64,000 nucleotides of DNA from Ptychodera flava (GCF_041260155.1 NC_091944.1:12589272-12653271); one strand, 5' to 3'; positions 33,600 to 46,527 are shown, numbered from the stretch's first letter. Numbers and translations: made by a program. The notes: generated by a model from the letters alone, not told the origin.

Positions 33600-36500
33600 A
33601 CCCTTGTTTTTGTTTTATAGTTACATCTTTATTTTTAAAGACCTCAAAATGTCAGCTGGAAAAATGCATCTTATGCTCAGTGTTGTGCATGGAATATGTA
33701 CCAATGTAAATGTATACTAAAAGTCGAGTCATGCGCACGCAGGTATTTTGGGTCATTTTGAGAGGGAGTAATTAATGTGACAGACTGATTTCGGAAACGA
33801 TTTATCCCTTTAAGTGACTAGGTATCGTCTTTTATTATCCAACAATAACAAAATAATGAATATGTGCCGTCAACTGGTAAATTTCGTGAAGTTTATAAAA
33901 TCATCAGAATACATATTTCGAAGGCTGATATATATGATTTTACGTATTTTTGACCTTGACCTAAAATTTTGAGGGGAAACAAGAGCTATTCGCAAGTGCC
34001 CTCCCACTGACATATGCGGAAAATATGCCCTCCGGCCCACTGAATTATGATGCCCACTGCCCTCCAGTATCGACGGTCTGCCCGATCACCAATCCCCACT
34101 ATAGTTGAAGCTCCCCACTGCCCTCTGCCAACCACTGAAATTCCCCGTTGCGAACTAGATGGACATATTCCCCCATTGCGGAATTATTATCTATCTCCCA
34201 GACTTGCGTGTGTGTGGCAACCAACATCAACGCAAAACTGTGTAAGAGAAAACATCATTTCAACCTTTGGACATTGCTCCCTATAAGTTATGGGCTTAAT
34301 CTTCCCTGAAGTTCTATCAACCACGGCATTCCCCTCCCCCTACCTATTTTTAGGTTCACACGGCCAGACATTTCTCCCCGCCAACTGTAAAAACTGAAAT
34401 TTCTTCGTCGCCCTCTGTAAATATTAACTTTTTCTTCCGCCTGCTGATTAGTTTTTAAATTCGCCCGCCCGCTGAAAAACTGCGCACCTATTACACCGTT
34501 TATTATGAACATTTTCGTTGGGGGCACATGTTTTTCAGCATGTTCAAGGGTTCAAACTTCCTCAAAAATGATTATGAAATTGGAAAATAATGCTGAAACA
34601 CAACGTCTTTTCACCTAGTATATCTTCATGTTGCGCTATTATGATGAAGAAAACGTATACTATCCTGTTTCAGAAAAGTAAAATAGAGAGTCCGCTGAAA
34701 GTAAAACATCAACAAATATAACGCACTTTCTATGATTCAGGACGTACATTTTGCATGTTACATTTTATAATCCGCTGTGTCTAATAAAACGAGACAAGCG
34801 TGGGAAATCTCCCTACCTGTACATGTACTGCAGCTTCACTATGGTTTGTCTCTGTCTTCAGGGCCAGTCTCTATAAATTTAAACCTCCGATCAGAGTGTG
34901 TCCTGTTGCAATGATATCTCGTCTTTATAGTCTTGAAAGGTAATTGTAATTACCAACCATCAAGACATAGAACCATACGGTGTATAGGATCCAAATTAAT
35001 CGAAATAATTATAATGTTGAATTTTGATTAATTGGAATTATCAGTGATTGAACCTCCATGAATAGACCAATACCCGCGCCAAGTCCCAACAAAGGTTTGG
35101 CAGTAAGTGGTGTTTTTTTATTTCTTCTATACCTGACGCACAATATGCGAATGGGCAACAATTTTAATATTCAGAATGAATTTCTAGAACTTTGTAACCG
35201 CGAAAGTTTGGGTTTTACGTGCGGGTATGCACGTCTCTGAAAAGTTCATTGTTATCGACCATTATGTCCTACCGAAACATAAAGCGTAATTTACTTTGTG
35301 TGTGGCCATACTGCTATCTGACGAAACAAAGTCTTTGAGAAACAGATTTGTGTGATCCGAGTATTTTCTTAGTTTCAATGTTTATATGTGTACACATGCG
35401 AATATAATGCCCCTTCATCTGCATGTTTTGTCATGAACACGATTGGAACTATTTTGGGATAATTGGATGGTGGATGGTAAAGTAATATTGATTTAATCTA
35501 CAAATGTGATCTCGTCTGCTTTCCTTTTTACATTACACACTTGTTTTTATAAGAAATTTGTATTATTGCAACATTAAACTATCTGGTACCTAAAACTTTT
35601 GAGAAATTTAAAGATTATGAAAATCCAATTATCCCAAATTACTGCCAATCGTGTTCATGCAACATTTATTGCAAAGGTCCTTCTAAATTAAGGTAGAATG
35701 CGCCTCGGGGAGAGATATTCGGACCCTCAAACTTTTACAGTTCTCTTCTGATATACCACGTGTGACGGTTCATTGAACCTCTTGGTAAAAGAAAACTTTT
35801 CACCGCCTTAGTTTTACGAAATTCGAAAATGTATTTTTCTCAATAGCGATAACACCGGGATGGCGGTCATTTTAAATTTTAAATATCGGTAAATCTTGGG
35901 TAATTTGTTATTCTAGTACCAAAATTTGTACGGTGACCCCTGACTTTTATTCTTGATTTTGAACGGGAGTGGTTTTAAAGATTCCTTTAGCAAAGTTTGA
36001 GCAAATGTTTCAGTCTTTCACTTTCGAGGCGCATACTTCCTTAAACGCGAAAGGACAGAGGGAAAACATTTATATAAATAGACACGGATTTGAGATGCTC
36101 GACTATCTTATGTAGGCACAGAAAAATGCCTACCGTGATCAATATGTGTGCTTTTTAAAGAGTGAAAGCCACAGAATCTATTGAGTGGCTTTTCTTTAAA
36201 TTACTCCCAAAACCGAACTGCATGTCACTGAATTGAATATCTAAACCACTTACAATGCCTGAATATAACAGTGTATCATGATAAGCGATAATCGTTACGA
36301 ATCTTCAATACCGGTGACCTACATATTTAAAAGTTAGTTTCTGTCAATTTAATTGAGTATTGGCAATAAATTGAATCATAGATGTTATATTCAATAGATT
36401 AAAAGTTCTTTTGTATTCGACTACAATGTATAGATTGGTGAACGAAAGAAAATCCAATTTTAAATTATTTTCCTGTTGTGGTTTCATACATTACAGTGTT

Positions 36501-37372
36501 CGGAAGAAAGTGTACTGCGATGAGTTGATTTTGTGAAAGGCTCGAAAATCTATGATGCAGATCTCTGCAGCAAAACATTAAAATCAGTGTTCATATCTTC
36601 ATTTCGGTTTCCATTTATAGTCACTGATCGAACACGAGTGGAGGTGGGAAGAAAGCGTGTCCTCATCCAGTTTAAACTGACAACTTTTTTCGTATTCGGA
36701 TCGAAGTGTTGTCCAAATCACACAACACACCTGAAGTTATTCACATTTCTTCAAGGCCTGTCAAGTATACAATAATGACAGAACTATTGATTTTTTATCA
36801 TTAATATTCATAATAATAATATATTAATAATAGGTTCTGTACTTTAAGTACGTGAATTTGGGCTGAATGCTAATCGTCATTCAGGATTCGAGTGCTGTAG
36901 GGTACTTTTGTAAGTATACAATAATGATAGAAATATTAAATATTATTAATATAACTGACAGCACCTTGTCCCCATGTGGTTTTGCAGTATAAGTAGATGT
37001 TGTATAGGATCAAAGTCCCTCCACACACTGGAGGGACTGTGATAGAATATACAAATATACAACTACTGAAATTTCATCAGTTTAAAATGTTCAATTTAAT
37101 TTTATTAATCATCGTTGATTCCTGTTTATTGAATTCATATTGAAACCACACCTTGAGTAAGCAGATGAAAACCCTTGTTTTCACAACGAACATATGGGCG
37201 GGGGCAAAGGATTGCCTGGTAGCAAGGTCCCAGTCATGATGTTCCTGGACGTTCATCTTCTCGAAATAAAAGGATTATGTAATAGAATCTCATTAATACT
37301 GCCATTGTAGTCTTGACTTTGATTCCAGGTAACATTATCACTAAATTTCCAAGGAATCAAGTAAGATATTGG
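33600..37372. repeat. Upstream/intergenic segment of array unit 2
   Basis: Near-identical to 24890-28620 and similar to 40390-43570. It includes MITE copies at 35432-35659 (36-bp ends) and 35692-36040 (TTAA family, TTAA flanks 35688-35691 and 36041-36044). No conserved protein frame. The segment continues beyond the insertions at 37375-37747 to exon C of copy 3. Confidence 0.75.
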
Positions 37373-37374
37373 TA

Positions 37375-37612
37375 ATTATTATACACCTACTGCCGTAACC
37401 TATGGGAGTTTGACCGTCCAATAACTTTCCGTATTTTGTATAGTACGCGGAGTCCCGAATACGGGAGACGCGCGACGCGCCTGTTTGGCGTTTGTAGCAA
37501 TTTTATTTCAACGATCGTGCGCGTTCCACTCATATCGCGTGTGCCGCATCCCTCAAAATTTATCATAGAATTAGTTTATACGGACGATTAATGGAGGGAG
37601 GTGTATAATAAT
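37375..37612. mobile_element. MITE with ATTATTATACACCT ends
   Basis: The 14-bp inverted ends ATTATTATACACCT (37375-37388) and AGGTGTATAATAAT (37599-37612) match perfectly. The insertion is absent from the paralogous site near 28650, so it postdates the duplication. No clear target duplication is visible. It directly abuts the foldback hairpin at 37611-37747 and shares words with it (CGTCCAATA, CCGTATTTTGT), so the two may be one compound element. Confidence 0.65.
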
Positions 37613-37747
37613 AGGGTTATACACAAAATACGGCCCTGTATGGACTCGGGCTCAGTGAGTGACTTATTGGACTCGCCTTCGGCTCGTCCAATACGTCACT
37701 CACTGAGCCCTCGTCCATACAGGGCCGTATTTTGTGAATAACCCTAT
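37611..37747. mobile_element. Giant foldback hairpin A
   Basis: An almost perfect 137-base palindrome. The arm ATAGGGTTATACACAAAATA... at the left is answered by ...TATTTTGTGAATAACCCTAT at the right, centred on CTCGCCTTCGGCTCG (about 37679). Arms are about 65 bases with only a few mismatches, mostly at CTCG/CGAG steps. The central motif is shared with hairpin B at 55331-55482. Confidence 0.8.
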
Positions 37748-38127
37748 AGTATTTTTAAGAACAGACCAGGACGATGTGCCCGTGCAAATATCTCAAAAAT
37801 GTGTGATGACGATAGGGTATACAAGCTAAAGTTATCCCCCAGCCCGAAAAAAATCTAAATCAAGATAAAAACTGTTATTCCATTAACATTTTATTCTACT
37901 GTTTGTAAATTAATTAAGCAACTATAAACGCTCACTGATGTGCAAGACGTGCGTTAAATGTTTGCAGTGATCCATTCTTTGAGAACAAATTAAGCAGCCA
38001 AGATCTATTTAAATGTCTGGCTAGATGAATTCGCGGAAAATGAGATTCAGAGTGAATCCTTGAATCGGTCGATGACTTTTCTCGTCGTGTCCATCGAAAG
38101 TCTATGGTTATCCATCTTCAGTGAGAG

Positions 38128-39996
38128 TTAATTGTCCAGTTCAGCTGGCGTGAAATCCTTGCAGTAAAAGTTATACCCATCCTTGGTGATATAACAGAAA
38201 ATAGCCAGTCCAGTGTACGAAACAGGCATTGGTGAGTTCCAGTATACACCATCAAGCTTTGGCGGGCAATTCTGAGTATTTCAAAACAGATACACAATTA
38301 TGAAAGGCTCCTAGTGTAATATCGGCAATGAGGACATTTTTATTGCGATTATATATGGAAAAGGAGAGATAAACCCTTTCTGGGCAATATATATCATGTT
38401 TGTACACTTTTAGAGTGACCGTTTTGGGCCAATAACGTCGCTATACTCAATTGCAGTACGGTAATGCTTTCGTTGGCAACTAAAACGATTTTTTTTTTCG
38501 ACTTTGGTCGAGTTTCAATTTCAAAATATCAACCACTGCATTGGAAAATTAAAGGGACTAGTGCTTGAATCAAAAATTGAATCTAAAATTGTCTTCTCGG
38601 TCCTAATTGTGAGATTACATTGAAATCTATCACATCTAATGAAAGGAGCATGCATAATTTTCTCATATCAATATCCCGTCAAAAACAAACGTCTTTGGTA
38701 CAGTATTTCGACTTACCATGTCAGAACAGAGTTTTTTCATCGCTTTTAAATCTTTGTAATAGTATATTGTACAGTTTCGGCAGCCATCGAGGTCGTCAGC
38801 ATCTAAGATCTTGTCGCCCTGAATTGTCAAGTGGAAAACACTGCTAAGAAAGGCTAAACCAAATCCCTAAGGTGGCGTTGTACGTAACACAGCGTATTAA
38901 CTTTTTGCTGAGATACATTCCATTTTCGTAATAATATGCAAACCCGAGATAAGAATATTGGTTAGGTTCACCTTTTAGCTTGTCAAGCAGTCGTAAGTTT
39001 GGTGAGAAAGAAGTGTAAATGAATGCAAATCATCCTGTTTCCTGAGTTATCTTTTCTCCCGATATCAAGATTCCAAAACAATTTGACTTCTGGATGCACA
39101 TTACGTTCTCGAAATACTATATATCGAAATAATATTTTGTTTGGCAATAAATTTGTTACATTTTGAAAAAAGAGGAATTTTAATTTTCGATATCATGATC
39201 GTTTATCATGATCCGAGCTGAGTTATTGTAATTTTTCTGAAAGCGACCCCTACACACGCTGTAGGATTCATGAAGCAATCGCACATACACACTCGCTATT
39301 GTAAGTTGCTCTGAATACTTCGCAAAAACTGGGCTACAGATAGCTTCGGGTCTTCGGCATATTAGGTTCTAATTTAATTAAACTTTAACAAGCAGTTGCT
39401 CTTAGTGACTTTCAGAGTATTTAAGTATTTGGTGACGATCGTACGAATATGAAACAGCAATCAATGATAAATGAAATGCATATATTTCGAAAAACTAAGA
39501 CGGTGAAAACTTTTCTTTTGTCAAGAGCTTAGAAATGAACCTCTACAAGTGGTAGGTCAGAAGATAATTGATAAAATTTTAAAGCTCGAAATTCTATTCC
39601 CGAGGCGAGTTCTACCTTAAAAAAACTATCAGCAAATGTCAAATAAATGTTTTGAATCAAATATATACTCACGAAGCTATCGGGCGATATTGTGTCATAC
39701 TGGCTACTGTCAATGGTGAAAATCAGAGCGATACGTTCGTTCAGTGCGCGTGCCTGGTAGATTTGAGTGGAATGGGATGGAGAGACTCCTTCCAATTGTG
39801 ACCGTATATCAGTTAATTCATCGTCACATGGAATTCCAAATGCAACCAGCCTGTTAGCTAACGCGAAATTCCCATAGACTTCGCTTGAAACGAAAACGCA
39901 TGATCCATCGTCTGTGCTTCCACTTCCGCCTGATCGTCTATTGACAGCACTGCCAACTGCCAGCAAAACTGCCATTAACGCAACGGTAAACTTCAT
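38128..39996 (-). CDS. Small secreted protein, array copy 3 (unknown family)
   Basis: Closest paralogue of copy 2 and the most compact gene. Exon A 39996-39673 (108 codons) carries signal peptide MKFTVALMAVLLAVGSA, then Cys in GSCVFVSSEVYGN and FGIPCDDELTD, ending SPDSF at GTGAGT. Exon B is 38843-38717 (GDKILDADDLDGCRNC, KAMKKLCSDM). Exon C is 38271-38128 (NCPPKLDGVYWNSPMPVSYT, FYCKDFTPAELDN). The A-B intron is only 829 bases because the 2-kb element of copy 2 is missing, yet the A (phase 0) to B (phase 2) mismatch persists. A minus-strand AATAAA is at 37895-37890. Exon C differs from copy 2 mostly in its middle (LAIFCYITKDGYN versus LVGFCHSNANKDT), hinting at faster change there. Family not recognised. 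Confidence 0.65.
39482..39616 (-). mobile_element. TTAA MITE (family 1), truncated intronic copy 3
   Basis: Only the right part remains (AAGACGGTGAAAACTTTTCT to CGAGGCGAGTTCTACC), followed by TTAA at 39617-39620. The truncation fits a deletion that shortened this intron. Confidence 0.65.
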
Positions 39997-42067
39997 CTTC
40001 CGATTAGCGAAACCAATTCTGTGAGAAAAAAATGTTTTTCATTTACAGACTACTTTGAAGTGTCATTTCGATGGCTTTAAAACTGTCTTGAATACTTACA
40101 AGTGGGTGCCTTTTTAAAAAATGTCAAGAATCAACACATACCGAAGTTTTATACAGACTTCCCAGGTTCATATTCGCTTTTGTAACCAATCAAGATTACC
40201 TGATTACACTACGCAAATCATCACATTCTTCATTGTCAGTTAAGTAGCCGTTTGCTTCCCCGTAATATAATTTAAAATTGACCATTAACATTGTGCCGGT
40301 GAAGAAGACCCGAATCATTTCTAACAGTCAAAACCGGCGTCTGCGGTTCCCTGAAATTACGCTCTTCTTTTAAGTTCAATTGACATAAAAGGTATGGACC
40401 CGTGTTTTTGTTTTATAGTTACATCTTTAAAGACCTCAAAATGTCAGATGGAAAAATGCATCTCATGCTCAGTGTTGTGCATGGAATATTTACCAGCGTA
40501 ACATACTGAAAGTCGAGTCATGCGCAGGTATTTTGGGTCATTTTGAGAGGGAGTAATTAATGTGACAGACTTGTTTCTGAAACGATTTATCCCCTAAGTA
40601 TCCCCATATTATCCAACAATAACGAAATAATGAATAGGTAAATTTCGTCAAGTTTATAAAATCATCAGCATACATATTTCGAAGGCTGATATATATGATT
40701 TCACGTATTTTTGACCTAGACCTAAAATTTGGAGGGGAAAAAAGAGCTTTTCGTAGGTGCCCTCCCACTGACATATACGGAAAATATGCCCTCCAGCTCA
40801 TTGAATTATGTTGCCCACTGCCCTCCAGTATCGACGGTCTGCCCGATCCCGAATCCCCACTATAGTTAAAGCTCCCCACTGCTCTCTGCCAACCACTGGA
40901 ATTCCCCATTGCCCACCAGATGTACATATTCCCTCATTGCGGAATTATTATCTATCTCCCGGACTTGCGTGCGTGTTGCAACCAACATCAACGCAAAACT
41001 GCAAGAGAAAACATCATTTCAACCTTTGGATATTGCTCCCTATAAGTTATGAGATTAATCTTCCCTGAAGTTCTATCAACCACGGCATTCCCCTCTAACT
41101 ACCTATTTTCAGGTTCACACAGCCAGACATTTTCTCCCCGCCAACTGTAAAAAATGAAATTTCTTCGTCGCCCTCTGTAAATATTATCTTTTTCTTCCGC
41201 CTGCTGATTATTTTTTAAATTCGCCCGCCAAATGAAAAACTGCGCACCAATTACACCGTTTAGTACGAACAGCTTCGTTGGGGGCACATGTTTTTCAGCA
41301 TGTTCAAGGGTTCAAACTTCCTCAAAAATGATTATGAAATCGGAAAATAATGCTGAAACACAATGTTTTTTTCACCTAGTATGTCTTCACGTTGCGCTAT
41401 TATGATGAATAAGATGTATCCTGTTTCAGAAAAGTAAAATAGAGAGTCCGCTGAAAGTAAAACATCAACAAATATAACGCACTTTCTATGATTTAGGACG
41501 TACATTTGCATATTATATTTTATAATCCCCTGTGTCTAATACAACGAGACAAGCGTCGGAAATCTCCCTACCTGTACATGTACTGCAGCTTCTCTATGGT
41601 TTGCCTCTGTCTTCTGGGCCAGTCTCTATAAATTTAAACCTCCGATCAGAGTGTGTCCTGTTGCAATGATTTCTCGTCTTTATAGTCTTGAAAGGTAATT
41701 GTAATTACCAACCATCAAAACATAGAACCATGCGGTGTATAGGATCCAAATTAATCGAAATAATTATAATGTTGAATTTTGATTAATTGGAATCATCAGT
41801 GATTGAACCTCCATGAATAGACCAATATCCGCGCAGAATGAATTTCTAGAACTTTGTAACCGCGAAAGTTTGGATTTTACTTGCGGGTATGCACGTCTCT
41901 GAAAAGTTTATTGTTATCGACCATTATGTCCTACCGAAACATAAAGCGTAACTTTGTGTGTGGCCATACTGCTATCTGACGAAACAAAGTCTTTGAGAAG
42001 CAGAATTGTGTGATCCGAGTATTTCCTTAGTTTCAATGTTTATATGTGTACACATGCGAATATAATG

Positions 42068-42530
42068 TACTTAAGACCAAACACCCATATTCGATGAACA
42101 TGATTACCGCGTGTACATGATGAACACTATGTAAAGATTGTGTTGCATGACGTGTGTCGAAAATGCATCTTTACCTGGGTTGATAGCTCTGCTGGTGGAC
42201 AGAATTGTCCCCGAGGCAGTCTTTCCCGCAGTTTAAGCGATGTATTCATTGCTTCGCTTCGATAAAGTTTGTGTGTGATGTGTGATAGCGAGCGTACGAG
42301 CGTGGGTGCTTCACGAACTCCACAGCGTGTGGAGGGGTCGTAGACAGAAAAATGTAACAACTTAGTTTTGTTATTGAACCAATCTTTTTGAGATTGGGGA
42401 TTTGGCCGAGCGGTTTTGTCTTTGGCTTCTCCGCTAGGTGACTGGGTATCGTACGTTGTGAGTTCGAACCCGATTGAAACCACTCTACTTTATCTACATT
42501 TTTGTGTCATACCACGTTTATTGCAACGGT
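42068..42530. other. Unit 3-specific insertion/replacement
   Basis: Sequence absent from units 1 and 2 at this point. Its middle (about 42270-42350) is the inverted counterpart of the repeat at 20520-20650 and 39235-39330. Its right part holds a tRNA-like RNA polymerase III promoter pair (42402-42471). No coding frame is supported. Confidence 0.5.
42391..42480 (+). ncRNA. tRNA-derived (Leu/Ser-like) SINE head or tRNA pseudogene
   Basis: An A-box match TGGCCGAGCGG (42403-42413) and a B-box match GAGTTCGAACCC (42460-42471) lie 46 bases apart, as in long-variable-arm (Leu/Ser) tRNAs. The T-stem and acceptor stem do not pair well, so this is not a working tRNA. Confidence 0.5.
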
Positions 42531-42533
42531 CCT

Positions 42534-42840
42534 ATTACTCTTCAAACCTTTACAATTCTATTCTCATATACCACGTGTGACGGTTCATTTTAAAGCTCTT
42601 GGTGTAAGAAAACTTTTCACCGACTTAGTTTTTTTCGAAATTCGAAAATTTATTTTTCTCAATATAGTTAACAGAGGGAACGCGGTCATTGGAAAATTTT
42701 AAATATCAGTAAATCTTGGGTAATTTATTATTCTAGAACCAAAATTTGTACGGTGATTTTGAACGGGAGTGGTTTTAAAGATTCCTTAAGCGAAGTTTGA
42801 GCAAATGTTTCAGTCTTTCACTTTCGAGGCGCATACTTCC
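42534..42840 (+). mobile_element. TTAA MITE (family 1), left-truncated, unit 3 upstream
   Basis: Ends CGAGGCGCATACTTCC followed by TTAA (42841-42844). The left inverted end is missing, cut at the junction with the 42068-42530 insertion. Confidence 0.65.
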
Positions 42841-43570
42841 TTAAACGCGAAAGGACAGTGGGAAAGTATTTGTATCAATAGACACGGCTTTAAGATGCTC
42901 GACTATCGTTATATGTAGGCACAGAAAATGCCTACCGTGATCAATATGTGTGCTTTTTAAAGGGTGAAAGCCACAGAATCTATCGAGTGGCTTTTCTTTA
43001 AATTACTCCCAAAACCGAACTGCATATCACTGAATTGAATATCTAAACTAATTACTGTGCCTGAATATAACAGTGCATTATGAAAAGCGATAATCTTTAC
43101 GAACCTTCAATACCGGTGACCTGCACATTTAAAAGTTAGTTTCTTTTAATTTGATTGAGTATTGGCAATAAATTGAATCCTAGATACCATATCCAATAGA
43201 TAAAAGTACCTTTGTGTTTGAGTACAATGAAGAGATTGGTGAACGAAAGAAAATCCAATTTTAAATTATTATCCTGTTGCGGTTTCATAAATTACAGTGT
43301 TCGGAAATAAAGTGTACTGCGATGAGTTTATTTATTTTGTTAAAAGCTCGAAAAGCTTCTATGCAGATCCCTGCAGCAAACCATTAAAATCGGTGTTCAT
43401 ATCTTCCTTTTGGTTTCCATTTATAGGCACTGATAAAATCAAACACGAGTGGGGGTGGGGAGGCGTATCCTCGTCCAATTTTAACTGTCATTTTTTTCGT
43501 TTTCGGATCGAAGTGTTGTCGAAATCACACAACACACAAGTAATTCAGATTTCTTCAAGATCTGTTATTG

Positions 43571-46527
43571 AGGGAATATAATGGGGAAACTCCTTTATTC
43601 TCCGTTGAACCTTAAATGATCATAAAGAAAAGGACGTTTACAGATTTCGTTTAAGAGAGAGAGTATCATGTCAACTGAAAAAACTGTTAGCGTATAGCGA
43701 AAAACTGGAGTTTACATTGTATTGTATTAAGGAATACTTCTACCAGACTTTATATGTGACACCCGACGCGAAACGCTCCGTCAAAAAGACATCGGGAGGA
43801 TGTGGAAGAAATTTTATGTTAATATATGTCACGTGAGAGATTTTACACTCTGTCACTAATGGGGGTGATGATTGTTATTTGACCACTTGTTACCCAGTTA
43901 AATAATACTTTCCCACAAACAAATGCTTAGAAATGGAATTTCCGTAACAAGTCAGGAAACTCCGGTCTCATTCGAGATAAAAGTAGGTGTGAGACAGATT
44001 TTCCCAAACGAACGGGACACATTTCAGCTCAAATCGTTGGCATGTGAAATTATTTTTATTGTCTTTTTTAAACCTTTAAGAACTTGCCTGTATGTAGCAA
44101 AACACCGTTCGCACCAATAGCTTTGTCAGGTTACTGATGCTACGTAAAGGTGTTTTGTATCATCCTGAACAGAGAAATTCAATTCTTCGATTCGAATTCA
44201 CAATCACCGTGAGTTATGCTAAACGTGTTAATCTTATAAAGCTTCACCTGTCACTTTTGTTCTATTCTTATTCTATCCTTGACTTAAACATAATTATCCA
44301 ACACATTTCAGTAAGTTCACAAAACTCCTTCACTTTGCAATTGCCATCTGTTGGTGATGATAATACTTCTAATTTCACAACACGGCGTTCAAGTCAGCTC
44401 GATAGCAAAGCAAAAGCGGCGGGAGCGACTCGGAATGACCTGTGAGTACAGTATACTGGTGACACGAAGCTTATTACTTCGTCCGATAATACAGAGTATG
44501 GGTAAAAGCGATCTTTTGCTGGTATTCCTTTACAACCAGTGTGTCGAGAACGAGGGAAATAATTCTTCTGAATATATATTGTTGCCACATTGTTTTTTTA
44601 CACAGCCATTAATTGCTGTGAATTGTTGCGCAAGATAGTAACGAGCGGTAGAATTTTCCATATCAATCCTTCTTTTGGTCGCTGATGGATTCGCTGTAAA
44701 TATACTTCATTCAGGGATTCATCGTTTGGTCCTGCAGGGTGGTTTGGTCACGGGGAAACATATATTCCGAATCGAAAAATCCTGAAATAGTGTTCTACTT
44801 CCTTTGCAATAAACATCAACGTGTATGGAAAATAAGAAAATACAATAAAATTTTGACAATATACTCAATTTCTGCCCACATCAATATATCAAACTTTGAA
44901 AGCATAGCGGAAGTACTAACTGAAAACCCCATGTAAAATGGAACATCCCTTACTATGACGGAAGCAGCCGCCTTGCGAAGCGGTGACAATTATCGATCAT
45001 TGAATTAATGAAGGAGGGACAAGCTCAAACAGAACGCATAATTTGCATATTTTACATTTTAATATGGCGGCTAATCAAGAACAATTATGAAATATTGATT
45101 TAATTTTGTAGTCAGAGGCACTGCAATCGTTGTAAGCTGTATATCCTGTATGCTTGTGCCAACTTCAAAAGGAAATTATCCCAGAGGCCGAGGAAGACTC
45201 TGTTTATCAAAACGGTAAGAGCATCCTGTTTTAAGTTATTTCGAGAAAGAGAGAGACTTTACTTCCATTGTCGCTGTTAACAGATCTATATGTTATTTTT
45301 AAGTTGGCCTCTGATGTTTAGTCAGTGGTTAATGCAACTGTCATCGGAAAATATAGAAATCTACCGGCATTCAGACTGGTAGATGGTGTACCTCATCTGG
45401 CTTTCAGAGGAAAATCAGTTCTTTTCAGTATCTTCTAAAAAGTCAGAGGGATTATGAAAAGGATCTTCTTCATTTATAGAGGTGAGTTTAACTCCTGCGC
45501 TCGTTTATATGAACGCACACGGAGGCGTCGTTTCTGGTTCAGGGGTGATCGAATTGTATGGATTATGTCTACCAGCTCAAAAATGCTGCCACACGTACAA
45601 GCATGCCTTCTAGTATCTTCAAAGCGGCAGCAAATGCACCCAGTTTGTCCCGTCAAAATAAGTATAAAGGAAAAGTACGAAAAAGATGTTAGACCTTTTA
45701 TAGAAATTTTCAGAGTATGTGTGATGCAGTAGTGTTCGGATTCGGAGCACAGTTCGTTGTTTTCAATTGTTTATGAAATCGACATATGCGTTTTACGCAT
45801 GTGTGCAATTATTAAAATCGATCAAATCTGATTTATGTTTCACCATTCAAGAGGAGGGCGACCAGTATCGGTGTTCCATTGAACCACAGACAAATAGAGG
45901 ACTGTCTCTCTATTTGTCTGTGATTGACCGTTAATACGACTGTCTTTTTATCTGTAGGTAAAGTGATTGACAAGTGGCGAAATTTAGCGACAATACACTT
46001 CAAAGGTCTTATCAATGTTGTTGATTTGCTGGTCTAAAGTGTATTTCTGACATTGTTCTTGTCTATATTTACCGCTAAATATCCTTGTAGTCAGGTTGAT
46101 AATCGCAATGCATATGGTGAAAACTGTCATTTTTCGAAAATCTTGTTTTAAGACTGACCCATAAGGTAGCGAGTCAGGTTCAAAGGTCAATTTTAGCATT
46201 TGTTTTATTTCAAATTTTGAACCTTGACACATGGTCTTTCTTTTGGCGGAAAGTGTTTGGTCACACGGTACCGGGAAATTCCTGAAATATTACTAAAATG
46301 GCAAACTATCAGCTCCACTGCGTGCCATTATTTTTTCCCTTTGTAATAACGGTCCAGGATCACTAATCAACCAAGATCGATATCCAAAAAAGAAGACATG
46401 TGTCTCTATTTGATTTAATCGACAGTGTAAATAATTAGGCTCTATCCTAGACCGGAAGATCGATCCGTTATTCGTCAAAGCATCACTTATTATCTTCTGT
46501 TTCTTTGACTGTTGACATTCCAGCACT
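43571..46527. other. Intergenic between secreted-protein array and oxygenase pair
   Basis: No supported coding exon. Contains a 38-bp TIR-only palindrome (45885-45922). The last few hundred bases are the 5' flank of the first carotenoid oxygenase gene. No TATA box at a convincing distance is called. Confidence 0.5.
45885..45922. mobile_element. Minimal TIR-only element (38 bp)
   Basis: A perfect 15-bp stem CACAGACAAATAGAG / CTCTATTTGTCTGTG around an 8-base loop. The stem is the terminal inverted repeat of the 641-bp element at 24209-24849. Flanks ATTGAAC (left) and ATTGACC (right) agree at 6 of 7 positions, matching that element's 7-bp target duplication length. Confidence 0.7.

Larger units (their letters stand above)
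40390..43570. repeat. Upstream/intergenic segment of array unit 3; right edge of the array
   Basis: Collinear with 24890-28050 and 33600-36770, but with a small deletion near 41835 and replacement of the 36-bp-end MITE region by 42068-42530. Homology ends near 43567. No conserved protein frame. Confidence 0.7.

Noticed and set aside
42391-42480. Functional tRNA-Leu/Ser gene
   Set aside because: T-stem and acceptor stem fail to pair; only the pol III boxes are good.
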